In this document: piece after piece, positions 1 to 8,520 of the stretch
Layout of the letters: every line of letters starts with the position of its first letter
Position numbering within the stretch: the stretch's first letter is position 1
Assembly: GCF_002934235.1 (NCBI RefSeq)
Contig: NZ_PTIS01000007.1
Coordinates: forward strand, 1 to 64,000
Direction: 5' to 3'
From: Clostridium algidicarnis DSM 15099
Lineage (GTDB): Bacteria > Bacillota > Clostridia > Clostridiales > Clostridiaceae
DNA: 64,000 nt
Notes under the pieces: generated by a model
What the model saw: the letters and a program-made list of their open reading frames with translations, nothing else
Told to the model about the DNA's origin: nothing
Databases searched by the model: none
Program-made: the position numbers and the translations under genes

Positions 1-192
1 GGCGTTATAGATACTGTAATTCGTGAAATACCTTTATCCGCTTCCGCGGTTAATAAAAAGGGTACGAAATCTAAAGAATATAAGATACATACCGCACCTA
101 TTCCTTATAGTGGAGCCGCGGTTACTTTGGGAAGAAAAGTAATACAAAAACTTTGTGGATTAAAAGGATTTGGAGATCTTAGCTACAATTAA
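1..192 (+). CDS. C-terminal end of an unrecognised protein (5' end outside window)
   Basis: Frame 1 is open from the first base to a TAA at 190-192, giving 63 residues of a protein whose start lies outside the window. The segment is basic, with a IREIPLSAS motif near its beginning and a tail ending KGFGDLSYN. I do not recognise the family. Bases 7-46 recur, with one mismatch and in inverted orientation, at 14501-14540, where the frame reads IHEIPLSAS before diverging. The gene therefore belongs to, or has been touched by, a repeated sequence. No terminator is evident before the next gene. Confidence 0.5.
   Translation, partial: GVIDTVIREIPLSASAVNKKGTKSKEYKIHTAPIPYSGAAVTLGRKVIQKLCGLKGFGDLSYN
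7..46 (+). repeat. Dispersed repeat block A, copy 1
   Basis: This 40-bp block matches the reverse complement of 14501-14540 with one mismatch. It lies in the coding part of the truncated first gene. It is paired with block B (256-287), and the same two blocks occur in the same relative order, inverted, near 14.3-14.5 kb. Confidence 0.75.
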
Positions 193-255
193 GAATAAAA
201 ATGGGCATGGTAAATTATAAATATCTCATGTAAAATAATGGATAATAAATTAAAC

Positions 256-287
256 AAAATAGTTGCCCACTTTTACTTGACTCAAAC
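256..287 (+). repeat. Dispersed repeat block B, copy 1
   Basis: This 32-bp block matches the reverse complement of 14317-14348 with one mismatch. It is noncoding here, between the end of the first gene and the recombinase start. The sequence between blocks A and B differs between the two loci, so the copies share ends but not middles. Confidence 0.75.
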
Positions 288-357
288 CTATAATACAGAA
301 AACTTTTTAACTTTACATAAATGTGTTAATATATATAGTATATATTAAGGATTATAG

Positions 358-1245
358 GTGAGATTTATGGATGAATACATGGAAAAGTATATAAACTTTA
401 TAAAAAGTAAAAATTTATCTAAAAATACTATAGAAGCTTATAGTAATGATTTAGAGAAGTTTTTTGCATTTTTAAATAATAGGGAAGAACAATTTAATGA
501 AGTTGATGAAATTTTAATTATGTCTTATGTTCAACAACTTATAAAAGAAGGTATAGCTAATTCTTCCATAAATAGAAATTTGGTTACTCTTAGAAATTTC
601 TATAAATTTTTATTACAAAAACATCTAATAATAGAATCTCCAATGATAAATTATGAACTACCCAAAATAAAAAGAAATCTTCCTGAAATACTTACAATAG
701 AGGAAATGAACACCTTGCTAAACTTACCGGATACAGCAACATATAAAGGTGTAAGAGATAGAGCTATGCTAGAATTAATGTATGCAACAGGTATTAAAGT
801 TACAGAACTACTAAATTTAAGAATTTTTGATGTAAACCTAAACATGGAGTATATGGTCTGTAAAGGCTCAAAAGAAAAGGAAAGAATAATACCACTAGGA
901 AGTGTAGCCATAAGATATGTTAGGGAATATTTAGATTTAAGAAAAACTATAAGTAATTCAGAAAGCTTATTATTGTTCTTAAATTCAAGAGGAAATAAGA
1001 TGAGTCGTCAAGGATTTTGGAAAATAGTTAAAGCTTATGCTAAAGAAGCTGGCATTGATAAAGATATAAATTTATATACATTTAGACACTCTTTTGCTGT
1101 TCACCTTTTACAAAATGGTGCAGATATTAAATCAGTACAGGAACTTTTAGGTCACGTTGACATATCTACTACAGAAATTTATTATTCTATAACTAAAAAG
1201 AATAAATTAATAGAAGTATATAAAAAGGCTCATCCAAGAGCTTAA
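358..1245 (+). CDS. xerD: XerC/XerD-like tyrosine recombinase with altered active site
   Basis: This 295-residue protein has the Xer layout: an N-terminal SAM-like core-binding domain (about residues 5-90) and a C-terminal catalytic domain (about 110-290). Family members resolve chromosome dimers at dif. The nucleophile Tyr275 (motif TEIYYS), Arg243 (FRHSF) and His266 (LLGHVD) are present. However, the first catalytic Arg (usually GLRVSEL) is Lys147 in GIKVTEL, and the His of the usual HTLRH motif is Tyr240 in YTFRH. The GTG at 358 has AAGG upstream. The ATG at 367, preceded by AGGTGA, is an equally good start. Position before dacF and scpAB fits a clostridial xerD locus. Activity is uncertain because of the substitutions. 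Confidence 0.8.
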   Translation: MRFMDEYMEKYINFIKSKNLSKNTIEAYSNDLEKFFAFLNNREEQFNEVDEILIMSYVQQLIKEGIANSSINRNLVTLRNFYKFLLQKHLIIESPMINYELPKIKRNLPEILTIEEMNTLLNLPDTATYKGVRDRAMLELMYATGIKVTELLNLRIFDVNLNMEYMVCKGSKEKERIIPLGSVAIRYVREYLDLRKTISNSESLLLFLNSRGNKMSRQGFWKIVKAYAKEAGIDKDINLYTFRHSFAVHLLQNGADIKSVQELLGHVDISTTEIYYSITKKNKLIEVYKKAHPRA

Positions 1246-1306
1246 GGACCTAAAATTAAATAAATAACATATTGAAAAACAGTTATTAATGAACTGATAC
1301 TTCCAA

Positions 1307-1362
1307 AGTAGACAATCTAATTAATTAAAAATAGATTATCTACTAGGAGGTATTTTTTATTT
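1307..1362 (+). terminator. Probable terminator after the Xer-like gene
   Basis: A 13-bp stem with one mismatch (1307-1319 with 1332-1344) is followed by AGGAGG and a T-rich run to about 1367. It ends the recombinase transcript or lies in the dacF leader. Confidence 0.5.
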
Positions 1363-1439
1363 TTTTTAAAATAATTTCATTTATAGTGATAATAATTCGA
1401 ATTTAGGAAAAAATAAGTTTAAAGGAAGGAGGAATTACT

Positions 1440-2624
1440 ATGAAAATACAGAAAATCAAGATATTTTCAAGCTTAATTTTAATACTTAATTTGCTTATGG
1501 TAAATGTTCCTGCAGAGGAAAAAGAATTAAATAAAGATATAAAATCAGAGGGATTGAATATAGAAGCTAAATCCGGATTATTAATGGAGGTGAGTACAGG
1601 AAAGATTATTTTTGAAAAGAATTCTAAAGAAAAATTTGCACCAGCTTCTGTTACGAAGATAATGACAATGCTTATAGCTATGGAGGAAATAGATAAAGGT
1701 AATATAACATTTCAAGATAAGGTTACAATAAGTGAAACCGCAAAAAAAATGGGTGGTAGCACTATGTTGTTAGATACAGGAGAGGTAAGAACAGTAGAGG
1801 AAATAATAAAGGGTATAGCTATTGCCTCAGGAAATGATGCAGCAGTTGCTATGGGTGAATTTCTAGGTGGTACAGAACAGGCCTTTGTTAACATGATGAA
1901 TGCAAGAGCCTCTAGCCTCGGAATGATGGATACTACATTTAAAAATTGCACTGGACTTCCGGAACAAGGACATTTGAGTACCGCGTATGATATATCAATA
2001 ATGTCAAGGGAGCTTTTAAAGCATTCTGATATATTAAAATATACAGGTACATATATGGAGACCATATCCGAAGGAAGAAAGTCACCTATAGAGCTTGTAA
2101 ATCATAATAAATTAGTAAGATTTTTTGATGGGTGTGATGGATTAAAAACTGGTTATACAGAAGAAGCTAAGTACTGCATATCTTCAACTGCATCTAAAGA
2201 TGGTGTAAGGGTATTGGCTGTAATAATGGGATCACCTACCTATAAAATAAGAAATAAAGATGCTAGTATGCTTATGAATTATGGTTTCTCTAAATTTGAG
2301 AAAAAAAGTATTGTGGAAAAAGATGCAGAAGTTGATAAAATAGTTTTAGATAAAAGCGGAGAAAGATATTTTATAGCAAAGGCTAAAGAAGAATTAAATA
2401 TTATAGTAGAAAAGGGTCAAAAAGTTGAAACAACAAAAGAATTGATAATGGATGAAGATAAAAAAAGTTATAATAAAGATGATGTAATAGGTCACTGTAA
2501 ATATTATGAAGGAGAAACTCTTTTAGGTGAGGTTGAGATATATACAGACAGAGAGATTAAAAAATCTACTTTAATAGATAATATTAAGTATAACTTAAAG
2601 AATATATTTGAAGGGGCAATTTAA
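1440..2624 (+). CDS. dacF: D-alanyl-D-alanine carboxypeptidase, DacF-like (peptidase S11)
   Basis: This is a low-molecular-weight penicillin-binding protein that trims the terminal D-Ala of peptidoglycan stem peptides. DacF homologues act on the spore cortex. Its 394 residues begin with a signal peptide (hydrophobic about 9-23). The serine-peptidase triad of motifs is complete: S70-V-T-K73, S130-G-N132 and K236-T-G238. A C-terminal PBP5-type beta domain follows to about residue 370. The start has a very strong GGAAGGAGG site just upstream. It is flanked by terminators on both sides, so it is probably monocistronic. The dacF assignment over other S11 paralogues rests on position next to the Xer gene and scpAB. 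Confidence 0.9.
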   Translation: MKIQKIKIFSSLILILNLLMVNVPAEEKELNKDIKSEGLNIEAKSGLLMEVSTGKIIFEKNSKEKFAPASVTKIMTMLIAMEEIDKGNITFQDKVTISETAKKMGGSTMLLDTGEVRTVEEIIKGIAIASGNDAAVAMGEFLGGTEQAFVNMMNARASSLGMMDTTFKNCTGLPEQGHLSTAYDISIMSRELLKHSDILKYTGTYMETISEGRKSPIELVNHNKLVRFFDGCDGLKTGYTEEAKYCISSTASKDGVRVLAVIMGSPTYKIRNKDASMLMNYGFSKFEKKSIVEKDAEVDKIVLDKSGERYFIAKAKEELNIIVEKGQKVETTKELIMDEDKKSYNKDDVIGHCKYYEGETLLGEVEIYTDREIKKSTLIDNIKYNLKNIFEGAI

Positions 2625-2710
2625 AAATATGTAATAATATTTCCCTTTGAATTAACGAGATACAAAAAATAGATTTATTCACCTAAACATATCTAAATTT
2701 AATATATTAA

Positions 2711-2759
2711 GAAAGAGTTTTTAAAATATATATACTTATATTTTTAGAAACTCTTTTTT
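2711..2759 (+). terminator. Rho-independent terminator after dacF
   Basis: An imperfect A/T-rich stem (about 2712-2730 with 2737-2753) starts AAAGAGTTT and closes AAACTC, followed by a T6 run. Confidence 0.7.
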
Positions 2760-2846
2760 GCATTTAAGATATAAAGATGACAATATGCAAAGGCTATAAT
2801 ATAATTAATAGGTACTACTAGAGAGAAATTATAAGAGGTGGATTCT

Positions 2847-3593
2847 ATGGAGGGTTTAAATATTAAAATATCAAATTTTGAAGGTCCTTTTGATTTGTTA
2901 TTACACCTAATCAAAAAGAACAAGATGGATATTTACAATGTAAAAATATATGAAATTACTAATCAATATATAGAGTATATTAAAGAAATGAAAGAATTAG
3001 ATCTTGAGATAACTTCAGAGTTTATCGTTATGGCTGCAACACTTATAGAATTTAAATCAAAGATGCTTCTTCCCAAAATAAAAAAAGAAGAGGATGAAGA
3101 TGAAGAAAGGTACAAAGAGGATCTATTACAAAAGCTAATAGAGTATAAGAAATTTAAGAAAGCCTCTATATATTTTAGAAAGTTAAAAGGTGATACAGGG
3201 GAAATGTATGCTAAAATGCCAGAGGTAATTGGAGAAAAGATACCTAAAACCAATGAAGAACTCTTAAAAAATGTTACTATGCTTAATTTATATAATTTAT
3301 ATAATGACTTAATATTAAATTACAAAAACAAAAAGAACACTAGTAATGTTATAGAAACACAAATACCTTTAGATAAATACAAGGTAGAAGATAAGATACG
3401 GCATATACAAGAAATTTTATATAAAAATAATAATATAACCTTTTATGAGGTAATACTTGCTTGCAACTCTAAACTAGAAGTTGTTGTTACATTTTTAGCA
3501 TTACTTGAATTAATCAAAGAAAGGTCTATAAATGTTACTCAAGGGGATAGTTTTTCTGAAATTTACATAGAAAGGATTATATTAAATGCATAA
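2847..3593 (+). CDS. scpA: Segregation and condensation protein A
   Basis: ScpA is the kleisin that bridges SMC heads together with ScpB for chromosome condensation and segregation. The N-terminus carries the family signature around FEGPFDLLLHLIKKN, which binds the SMC neck. The C-terminal 70 residues resemble the winged-helix end that contacts the SMC cap. I chose ATG 2847 (248 residues) because AGAGGTGG lies 5 bases upstream. GTG 2838 is in frame but sits inside that ribosome-binding site. The stop overlaps the scpB start by 8 bases, so the two are translationally coupled. Confidence 0.94.
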   Translation: MEGLNIKISNFEGPFDLLLHLIKKNKMDIYNVKIYEITNQYIEYIKEMKELDLEITSEFIVMAATLIEFKSKMLLPKIKKEEDEDEERYKEDLLQKLIEYKKFKKASIYFRKLKGDTGEMYAKMPEVIGEKIPKTNEELLKNVTMLNLYNLYNDLILNYKNKKNTSNVIETQIPLDKYKVEDKIRHIQEILYKNNNITFYEVILACNSKLEVVVTFLALLELIKERSINVTQGDSFSEIYIERIILNA

Positions 3594-4170
3594 TAAAGAT
3601 TTAAATCAAATAGAATTTGAACAAACATCAAAAAATATATTATATACTTCAGTAATAGAATCATTGCTCTTTGTTAGTGGAGAACCTATAGATTTAGGGT
3701 ATATTTCAAATATTATTGAATGTAGTAATGGCTACACAAAAGAGCTTTTAAATTTTATGATAAAGGATTATGAAGGTGATAAAAGAGGTATAAAATTAAT
3801 ACATATAGATGGTAAATATCAACTTGTTACTAAACCTGAAAACAGTGAATATATCCAAAAAGTATTAAAGGGAAGTTCACGTCAGTCACTATCTCAAGCA
3901 GCACTTGAAAGTCTTGCTATAATTGCATATAAACAGCCTATAACAAGGATTGATGTAGATGAGATAAGAGGTGTTAAAAGTGATAGTGCTATACAAAAGT
4001 TATTAGAAAGAAATTTAATAAAAGAAAATGGACGTTTAAATGTTCCAGGAAGACCTATACTTTATAGTACTACTGTTGAATTCTTGAAACAATTTAATAT
4101 AGAGACACTTAAAGAGTTACCATCACTAGAATCATTTTTAGATGAGGTAGCAAGTACAGAAGAAACATAA
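3586..4170 (+). CDS. scpB: Segregation and condensation protein B
   Basis: This 194-residue ScpB homologue is a tandem winged-helix dimer subunit of the SMC-ScpAB complex. The diagnostic core is visible: ALESLAIIAYKQPITR and then a GRPILYSTT motif near the C-terminus. The ATG lies inside scpA. Length is normal for the family. A perfect hairpin follows the stop. Confidence 0.94.
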   Translation: MHNKDLNQIEFEQTSKNILYTSVIESLLFVSGEPIDLGYISNIIECSNGYTKELLNFMIKDYEGDKRGIKLIHIDGKYQLVTKPENSEYIQKVLKGSSRQSLSQAALESLAIIAYKQPITRIDVDEIRGVKSDSAIQKLLERNLIKENGRLNVPGRPILYSTTVEFLKQFNIETLKELPSLESFLDEVASTEET

Positions 4171-4193
4171 TTGTATAAAGTTATAAGTGTAAT

Positions 4194-4230
4194 TTTAAGT
4201 TAGGGAAATATAAGTCTTCCCTAACTTAAA
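4194..4230. terminator. Hairpin between convergent scpB and ytfJ
   Basis: A perfect 14-bp stem (4194-4207 with 4217-4230) lies between convergent genes. It lacks a clean T tract on either strand, so bidirectional termination is an inference from position. Confidence 0.55.
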
Positions 4231-4266
4231 ATAATTACATCATTAACCATAAGGCTAGAAGATTTT

Positions 4267-4668
4267 TTATTCTTCTTTACACTTTTTGTTATTTAGCAAA
4301 TCTTTCATCATGTCTATTACCTGCGGAACGGTATCTACTATCTTATCATAGGTATTATCTTGATCTACGGATAATAGTCTTAAGCAATCATTTCTTAAAA
4401 CTAAGAATGCCACAGGTTTAATGGATACTCCAGCCCCTGAACCGCCTCCAAAAGGGAAATTAGTTGTATCTTCTCCACTGTTTTTTTGGCAGGTAGGTAA
4501 AAATTCAGATCCACCTGAAGCAAAACCAAAAGATACTGTTGAAATAGGTAATATAACACTACCATCTTTCGTTTCAATTGTATCTCCGACTATGGTGTTT
4601 ACATCTACCATATCTCGAATGTTTTCCATAGTAGTTTTCATTAAATTGTCAATAGGATGATTTTCCAT
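4267..4668 (-). CDS. ytfJ: GerW family sporulation protein (YtfJ)
   Basis: The 133-residue protein matches the YtfJ/GerW family. It has an N-terminal helix (MENHPIDNLMKTTMENI), a central VSFGFASGGS motif, a glycine-rich FPFGGGSGAG turn and a C-terminal VDTVPQVIDMM helix. In Bacillus the homologue is made in the forespore and is needed for normal germination. It lies 19 bases downstream of the DUF2953 gene on the same strand, and that pairing is itself typical of spore formers. Confidence 0.9.
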   Translation of the reverse strand: MENHPIDNLMKTTMENIRDMVDVNTIVGDTIETKDGSVILPISTVSFGFASGGSEFLPTCQKNSGEDTTNFPFGGGSGAGVSIKPVAFLVLRNDCLRLLSVDQDNTYDKIVDTVPQVIDMMKDLLNNKKCKEE

Positions 4669-4687
4669 AATGATGCTAAGAGTGTAA

Positions 4688-5194
4688 TCACTCTTTAGCT
4701 TTCACCTCCTTAATTGATTTCCTATACATAAAAAGTATATTAATAACTTGTGCCATATTTATGTAAATTATGCACCTTATTTTTAGATGTAAAATAGTTT
4801 TATTGAAATTTGGCACTATTTTTAAATTGTAATGCTTTATTTTAAATATATTTTGTAATAATGAATATAGTATATAAAAAAATGAGTTCAAGGTCCCATA
4901 GGATATAGCAGTAAGTGAAGCATCATTAGACCCATGTTCTATATAAGTATCTATAGATATATTACTTTTAAAATTAGAGGATTTATATCTGCTTAAAAGA
5001 TTAATATATTTTATTTTATTAGACTTAATATTTTTATGTAAATTTTGTTTTCTTTGATTATGTAAATTAATAGATTTGTTAAATAATTTAATGTGAACTT
5101 TTTTATCTTTCACTTCTAAGCTTATTTTTAAGGGGATGGGAATAAGTGCAAGTATAATTAAAAAAGAAAATATAATTAAACATTTAATAAACAT
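4688..5194 (-). CDS. DUF2953 family membrane-anchored protein
   Basis: The 168-residue protein starts with one hydrophobic segment (IKCLIIFSFLIILALIPI) followed by a short beta-rich IPLKISLEVKDKKVHIKLF stretch. A Lys/Asn-rich middle and a repeat-like tail resemble DUF2953 proteins encoded beside ytfJ in spore formers. The function is unknown; location in the sporulation-gene pair suggests a forespore role. I chose ATG 5194 because GGAGG lies 7 bases upstream. The frame continues upstream to 5281 without another ribosome-binding site. Confidence 0.78.
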   Translation of the reverse strand: MFIKCLIIFSFLIILALIPIPLKISLEVKDKKVHIKLFNKSINLHNQRKQNLHKNIKSNKIKYINLLSRYKSSNFKSNISIDTYIEHGSNDASLTAISYGTLNSFFYILYSLLQNIFKIKHYNLKIVPNFNKTILHLKIRCIIYINMAQVINILFMYRKSIKEVKAKE

Positions 5195-5335
5195 GATTTG
5201 TCCTCCAATCAACAACATATCTTCTATTATTGCCAATAATTCCTCTTTTAAGTATATATATAAAAAATTAATTAGTATCAATGTTAGGTTATTGGAAATA
5301 CTAATTTAAAGCTTATTATATGGAGGTATGTATTT

Positions 5336-6466
5336 ATGAGAAAAAAACAATATTATATAGCCAAGGTTTTAGTAGTATTATTTATAACTACCTTATTATT
5401 TAATACTAAAACTTTAGCAAAAGTAAATTCAAATGCTTTGAAAGAAATTAGAGTTTCAGCACTATCCGTTGTAGCCATTGATGCTAAAACAGGAAGTGTA
5501 TTATATGATAAAGGTTCTCATACAATATTACCAATGGCTAGTACAACAAAAATAGCTACAGCTTTAGTTGCATTAAAATATGGAGATTTAAATAAAACAG
5601 TTGAAATAAGTAAAAATGCTCAAAATGTAAAAGGGTCAAAGGTTGGCTATAAAAAAGGTGAAAACATTACAATAAAAGAGCTCTTATATGGACTTTTATT
5701 TAGATCAGGAAATGATGCAGCTATAGCTATATCAGAAGGCGTTGCAGGCTCTGTAGATGGATTTATTGAACTTATGAATGAGTATGCACTTAATATAGGA
5801 CTTTTAGATACAAGTTTTAGCACACCTCATGGCTTAGACAAAGAAGAGCACTATTCTACGGCTTATGATTTAGCTCTATTAACAGTTAAGGCAAAAGAAA
5901 ATGAAATATTTAGCAAAATAGTTTCTAGTAAAAGCGTAAAAAAAGATGAAATGAAATTCACAAGAGACTACAATAATATAAACAAATTACTTTGGCAAAT
6001 TCCAGAAGCTAATGGAGTGAAGACAGGATATACAGGAAATGCAGGTAAATGCCTTGTATCATCTATATCCTATGATAATAATGATGTAATAATTGTAGTT
6101 TTAAATTGCAACGAAAGATGGAAAGAAACTAAAAATATTTATGACTATGTTTTGAAAAAATATGAATATAAAAAAATGTTTTCAAAAGATGATATAGTGA
6201 AAGAAGTGGAAATTAAAGATGGCATAGATAGCGTAAAAGCATATATAAAAGAAGATATAATAATTCCAATAGAAAAAGGTAAAAGTGAAGATGTTAATAT
6301 AATAGTTAATAAAGATATTAAGGCACCCATAAAAAAGGATGATATAGTAGGAAGCATTATAATAAGGTCACAAGAAAATATAATTTATGAAGGAATAATA
6401 TATAGTAAAGAAGATGTCATAAGTATATCAAACTTTCAAAAATTAAAGGGTAAACTATTTAAGTAA
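5336..6466 (+). CDS. dacB: D-alanyl-D-alanine carboxypeptidase, sporulation DacB-like
   Basis: This is a second S11 peptidase, 376 residues long. It has a signal peptide (hydrophobic about 11-23), S69-T-T-K72, S124-G-N126 and K229-T-G231, then a shorter PBP5-type C-terminal domain. Such enzymes tune cross-linking of cortex peptidoglycan. GGAGGTATGTATTT immediately precedes the ATG. It diverges from the DUF2953/ytfJ pair, so this stretch groups several sporulation functions. The dacB name is by analogy, because spmA and spmB are not adjacent. Confidence 0.85.
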   Translation: MRKKQYYIAKVLVVLFITTLLFNTKTLAKVNSNALKEIRVSALSVVAIDAKTGSVLYDKGSHTILPMASTTKIATALVALKYGDLNKTVEISKNAQNVKGSKVGYKKGENITIKELLYGLLFRSGNDAAIAISEGVAGSVDGFIELMNEYALNIGLLDTSFSTPHGLDKEEHYSTAYDLALLTVKAKENEIFSKIVSSKSVKKDEMKFTRDYNNINKLLWQIPEANGVKTGYTGNAGKCLVSSISYDNNDVIIVVLNCNERWKETKNIYDYVLKKYEYKKMFSKDDIVKEVEIKDGIDSVKAYIKEDIIIPIEKGKSEDVNIIVNKDIKAPIKKDDIVGSIIIRSQENIIYEGIIYSKEDVISISNFQKLKGKLFK

Positions 6467-6573
6467 TCTTAAAATTAATAGTTTTAGTTGTAACATATAT
6501 TATTTAAATAAATACTTTAATAATATAGAAAAGTATTTATAATATTCTTTTTAAACAGGAAAGGATGGTATAT

Positions 6574-6627
6574 ATGAAATATGAAATAATAGATTGTATT
6601 GATGCAGGAACAGAATTTTGTGCTTAA
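6574..6627 (+). pseudogene. 5' fragment of split flavin/iron-sulfur reductase gene
   Basis: ATG 6574 has a good AGGAAAGGATGG site. It reads 16 native codons ending TEFC, then GCT and a TAA supplied by the inserted element. The remaining 311 codons of the same reading frame lie at 11432-12367. Joining base 6621 to 11432 gives TEFC-PCHLAES with no frame change and a 327-residue protein. While the element is present only a 17-residue peptide can be made here. This is either an insertionally inactivated gene or a gene restored by programmed excision. Confidence 0.85.
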
Positions 6628-6645
6628 TACATAAAAATGCATCAT
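6624..6645 (+). repeat. attL-side 22-bp inverted repeat
   Basis: This is the exact reverse complement of 11404-11425. It begins TTAATACATAAA and lies two bases inside the TTGT crossover. It probably forms one arm of the recombinase binding site. Confidence 0.85.
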
Positions 6646-6660
6646 ATATACCATAAAAAT

Positions 6661-8220
6661 TTATTTGTAATTTATTTCTAAGCTATGATTTTTCTCATCA
6701 AAGTAAATAGATTCTATAAGTCCTCTTAATATATACTTTTTTTCCTCTAGGGTAATATAATCTTTAAACATTGATAAATTAAGCTTTTCTTTTGAAAAAA
6801 GATTTAATAGATAATTATTTTTTAAATGCATCTTTCTAGACAACTGTTTGTATTTTAAATCGTTAATAGAGGTCTCAAGTTCTATTATCTTAGGTTTAAT
6901 GTGTTTTGAAAGTTCAGGACTTAAGGATAATTCATCTAATAAGTTTTGTATCTTTATATTTTTATATTGTATCTCTTTATTAATATTAAGAGAATATAGG
7001 GAGTAATCTTTTAGCTTTATAGTATTAAAAAGAGATTCAATAAGTTTAGAGGTATCTATTAAAATTTTATTTATATCCTCTATCAGAGCATTTTCTATTT
7101 CATCAACTCGTACATTTCCATTATTACATAGCTTGCCTTTTGATTTAGATTTGTTTTCACAGACATAATATAAGATTCTCACATTAGAATTAGCCAAAGT
7201 ATGTCCATGTTTAATATACATATTCCCGTTACAATTAGCACATTTTAATATACCAACTAAAAGGGCTCTATTTGACGTGCCTTTAGCTGGAGGTGTTCTT
7301 GCATTAGTATCTAGTAAACTTTGAACTTGTAGCCACTTAGGGCTATCAATTATGCCGTTATGATCACTTATGGAGGCTACCCACTCTGATCTATCTCTTT
7401 TTTGTGTTATATTTTTAGTCTTATTATAAATTAAAATACCATGTCCATTAGGATTTCCAAAAACATTTATATTATTAGCACTTAAATAATCTAATACCTT
7501 AGGAGAACTTTTAACATATACCGGAGACCTTAATATAATTTGAACCCTTTTAGCTGTCCAATTAATACTAGATTTTGCAGGTATAAGATTTTCATTTAGA
7601 AGATCTTTGACCTTATTTAAAGATCTTTTTTTTTCATATAAATCATAGATAAGTCTTATAGTTGTAATTTCACTTTCAATAGGGGAGAGCACATAAGTTT
7701 TCTTGTTAATTTTGTTGTTATCATAAGAAGTTTTACACTTACTTTTATAACCTAAGGGAGTTTGACCACCAAGCCACTGACCTGATTTTGCTAGCAAAAG
7801 CATGTTATCTGAAACCCTTTGAGCAGTAGTCTCACGTTCTAGCTGAGCAAAGATAGAAGCTATATACATCATAGCCTTACCCATAGGAGATGATGTGTCG
7901 AATTGTTCTTTGATGCTAACAAATTGTATATTTAATGTATCTAATTCATTAATGATGTTTGTAAAATCATACAAGTTCCTACTTATTCTATCTAATCTAT
8001 AACAGATTATAAAATTAAATTTATGACGCCTAGCATCCTCTAGCATCCTTTTAAATTCAGGCCTCTCAGTATTTTTACCAGAGAAACCCTCATCTTCATA
8101 AATAAATATTTCATCTACAATTTTATCCTTGCAGTAATCTTTGCAAAGGTTAATTTGGTTTTCAATAGAATCTCCAGTGTTAGTTATTCTTGACTTTCTT
8201 GAATAAATAGCTACTTTCAT
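6661..8220 (-). CDS. Large serine recombinase (SpoIVCA/TnpX-like)
   Basis: The protein has 519 residues. The N-terminal resolvase fold (1-145) carries the catalytic Ser10 in YSRKS, with arginines in CYRLDRISRN and the helix E Q126-LERETTAQR. A 'recombinase' domain follows at about 150-300. The zinc ribbon is C327-x2-C330, C354, C365, with a coiled-coil-prone stretch at about 375-470 that governs synapsis in this family. It is the only recombinase in the 4810-bp element and sits 16 bp inside the left repeat, as SpoIVCA sits at one end of skin. AGGTGA precedes the ATG. It should catalyse integration and, with a directionality factor, excision. The reading frame is intact. Confidence 0.93.
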   Translation of the reverse strand: MKVAIYSRKSRITNTGDSIENQINLCKDYCKDKIVDEIFIYEDEGFSGKNTERPEFKRMLEDARRHKFNFIICYRLDRISRNLYDFTNIINELDTLNIQFVSIKEQFDTSSPMGKAMMYIASIFAQLERETTAQRVSDNMLLLAKSGQWLGGQTPLGYKSKCKTSYDNNKINKKTYVLSPIESEITTIRLIYDLYEKKRSLNKVKDLLNENLIPAKSSINWTAKRVQIILRSPVYVKSSPKVLDYLSANNINVFGNPNGHGILIYNKTKNITQKRDRSEWVASISDHNGIIDSPKWLQVQSLLDTNARTPPAKGTSNRALLVGILKCANCNGNMYIKHGHTLANSNVRILYYVCENKSKSKGKLCNNGNVRVDEIENALIEDINKILIDTSKLIESLFNTIKLKDYSLYSLNINKEIQYKNIKIQNLLDELSLSPELSKHIKPKIIELETSINDLKYKQLSRKMHLKNNYLLNLFSKEKLNLSMFKDYITLEEKKYILRGLIESIYFDEKNHSLEINYK

Positions 8221-8315
8221 AATATTTCACCTAAAACAATAATAATAATATAGTATTCCATTTAATATATAAAGGTTCATGTGTAAGTATTAAAGTCTTA
8301 AAGGAGGGTTCTAAT

Positions 8316-8483
8316 TTGAAAAAAAAGATAGAAAAAGTTTTGGTTAATAATTATAAAGAGGAAGCGTGTAGAGAAACTTTACTAAATAATCTAGTAGAAA
8401 TTATATCCTTAAAATTAAATAATGATGATCTTGAAGTATTATATAATAGCTTTAATGATGGAAATGAAGACAAATTAATATAA
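8316..8483 (+). CDS. 55-residue acidic peptide, divergent from the recombinase
   Basis: A TTG start with an AGGAGG site 7 bases upstream opens a 55-codon frame (first residues MKKKIEKVLVNNYKEE). It is short, helical-looking and mixed-charge, ends at TAA 8481-8483 and resembles nothing I recognise. It lies inside the element just after the recombinase, transcribed away from it, 37 bp before the TtcA-like gene. A recombination directionality factor is one possible role, suggested only by size and position. The strong ribosome-binding site is the main reason to call it. Confidence 0.5.
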   Translation: MKKKIEKVLVNNYKEEACRETLLNNLVEIISLKLNNDDLEVLYNSFNDGNEDKLI

Positions 8484-8520
8484 AAATGCTATAATACCTA
8501 GGAAAAAGAGAGGTGTTACA

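Noticed and set aside
651-911. 86-codon minus-strand ORF inside the Xer-like gene
   Set aside because: It lies wholly within a clear gene, has no ribosome-binding site, and its low-complexity Ser/Phe composition is typical of antisense shadow frames.
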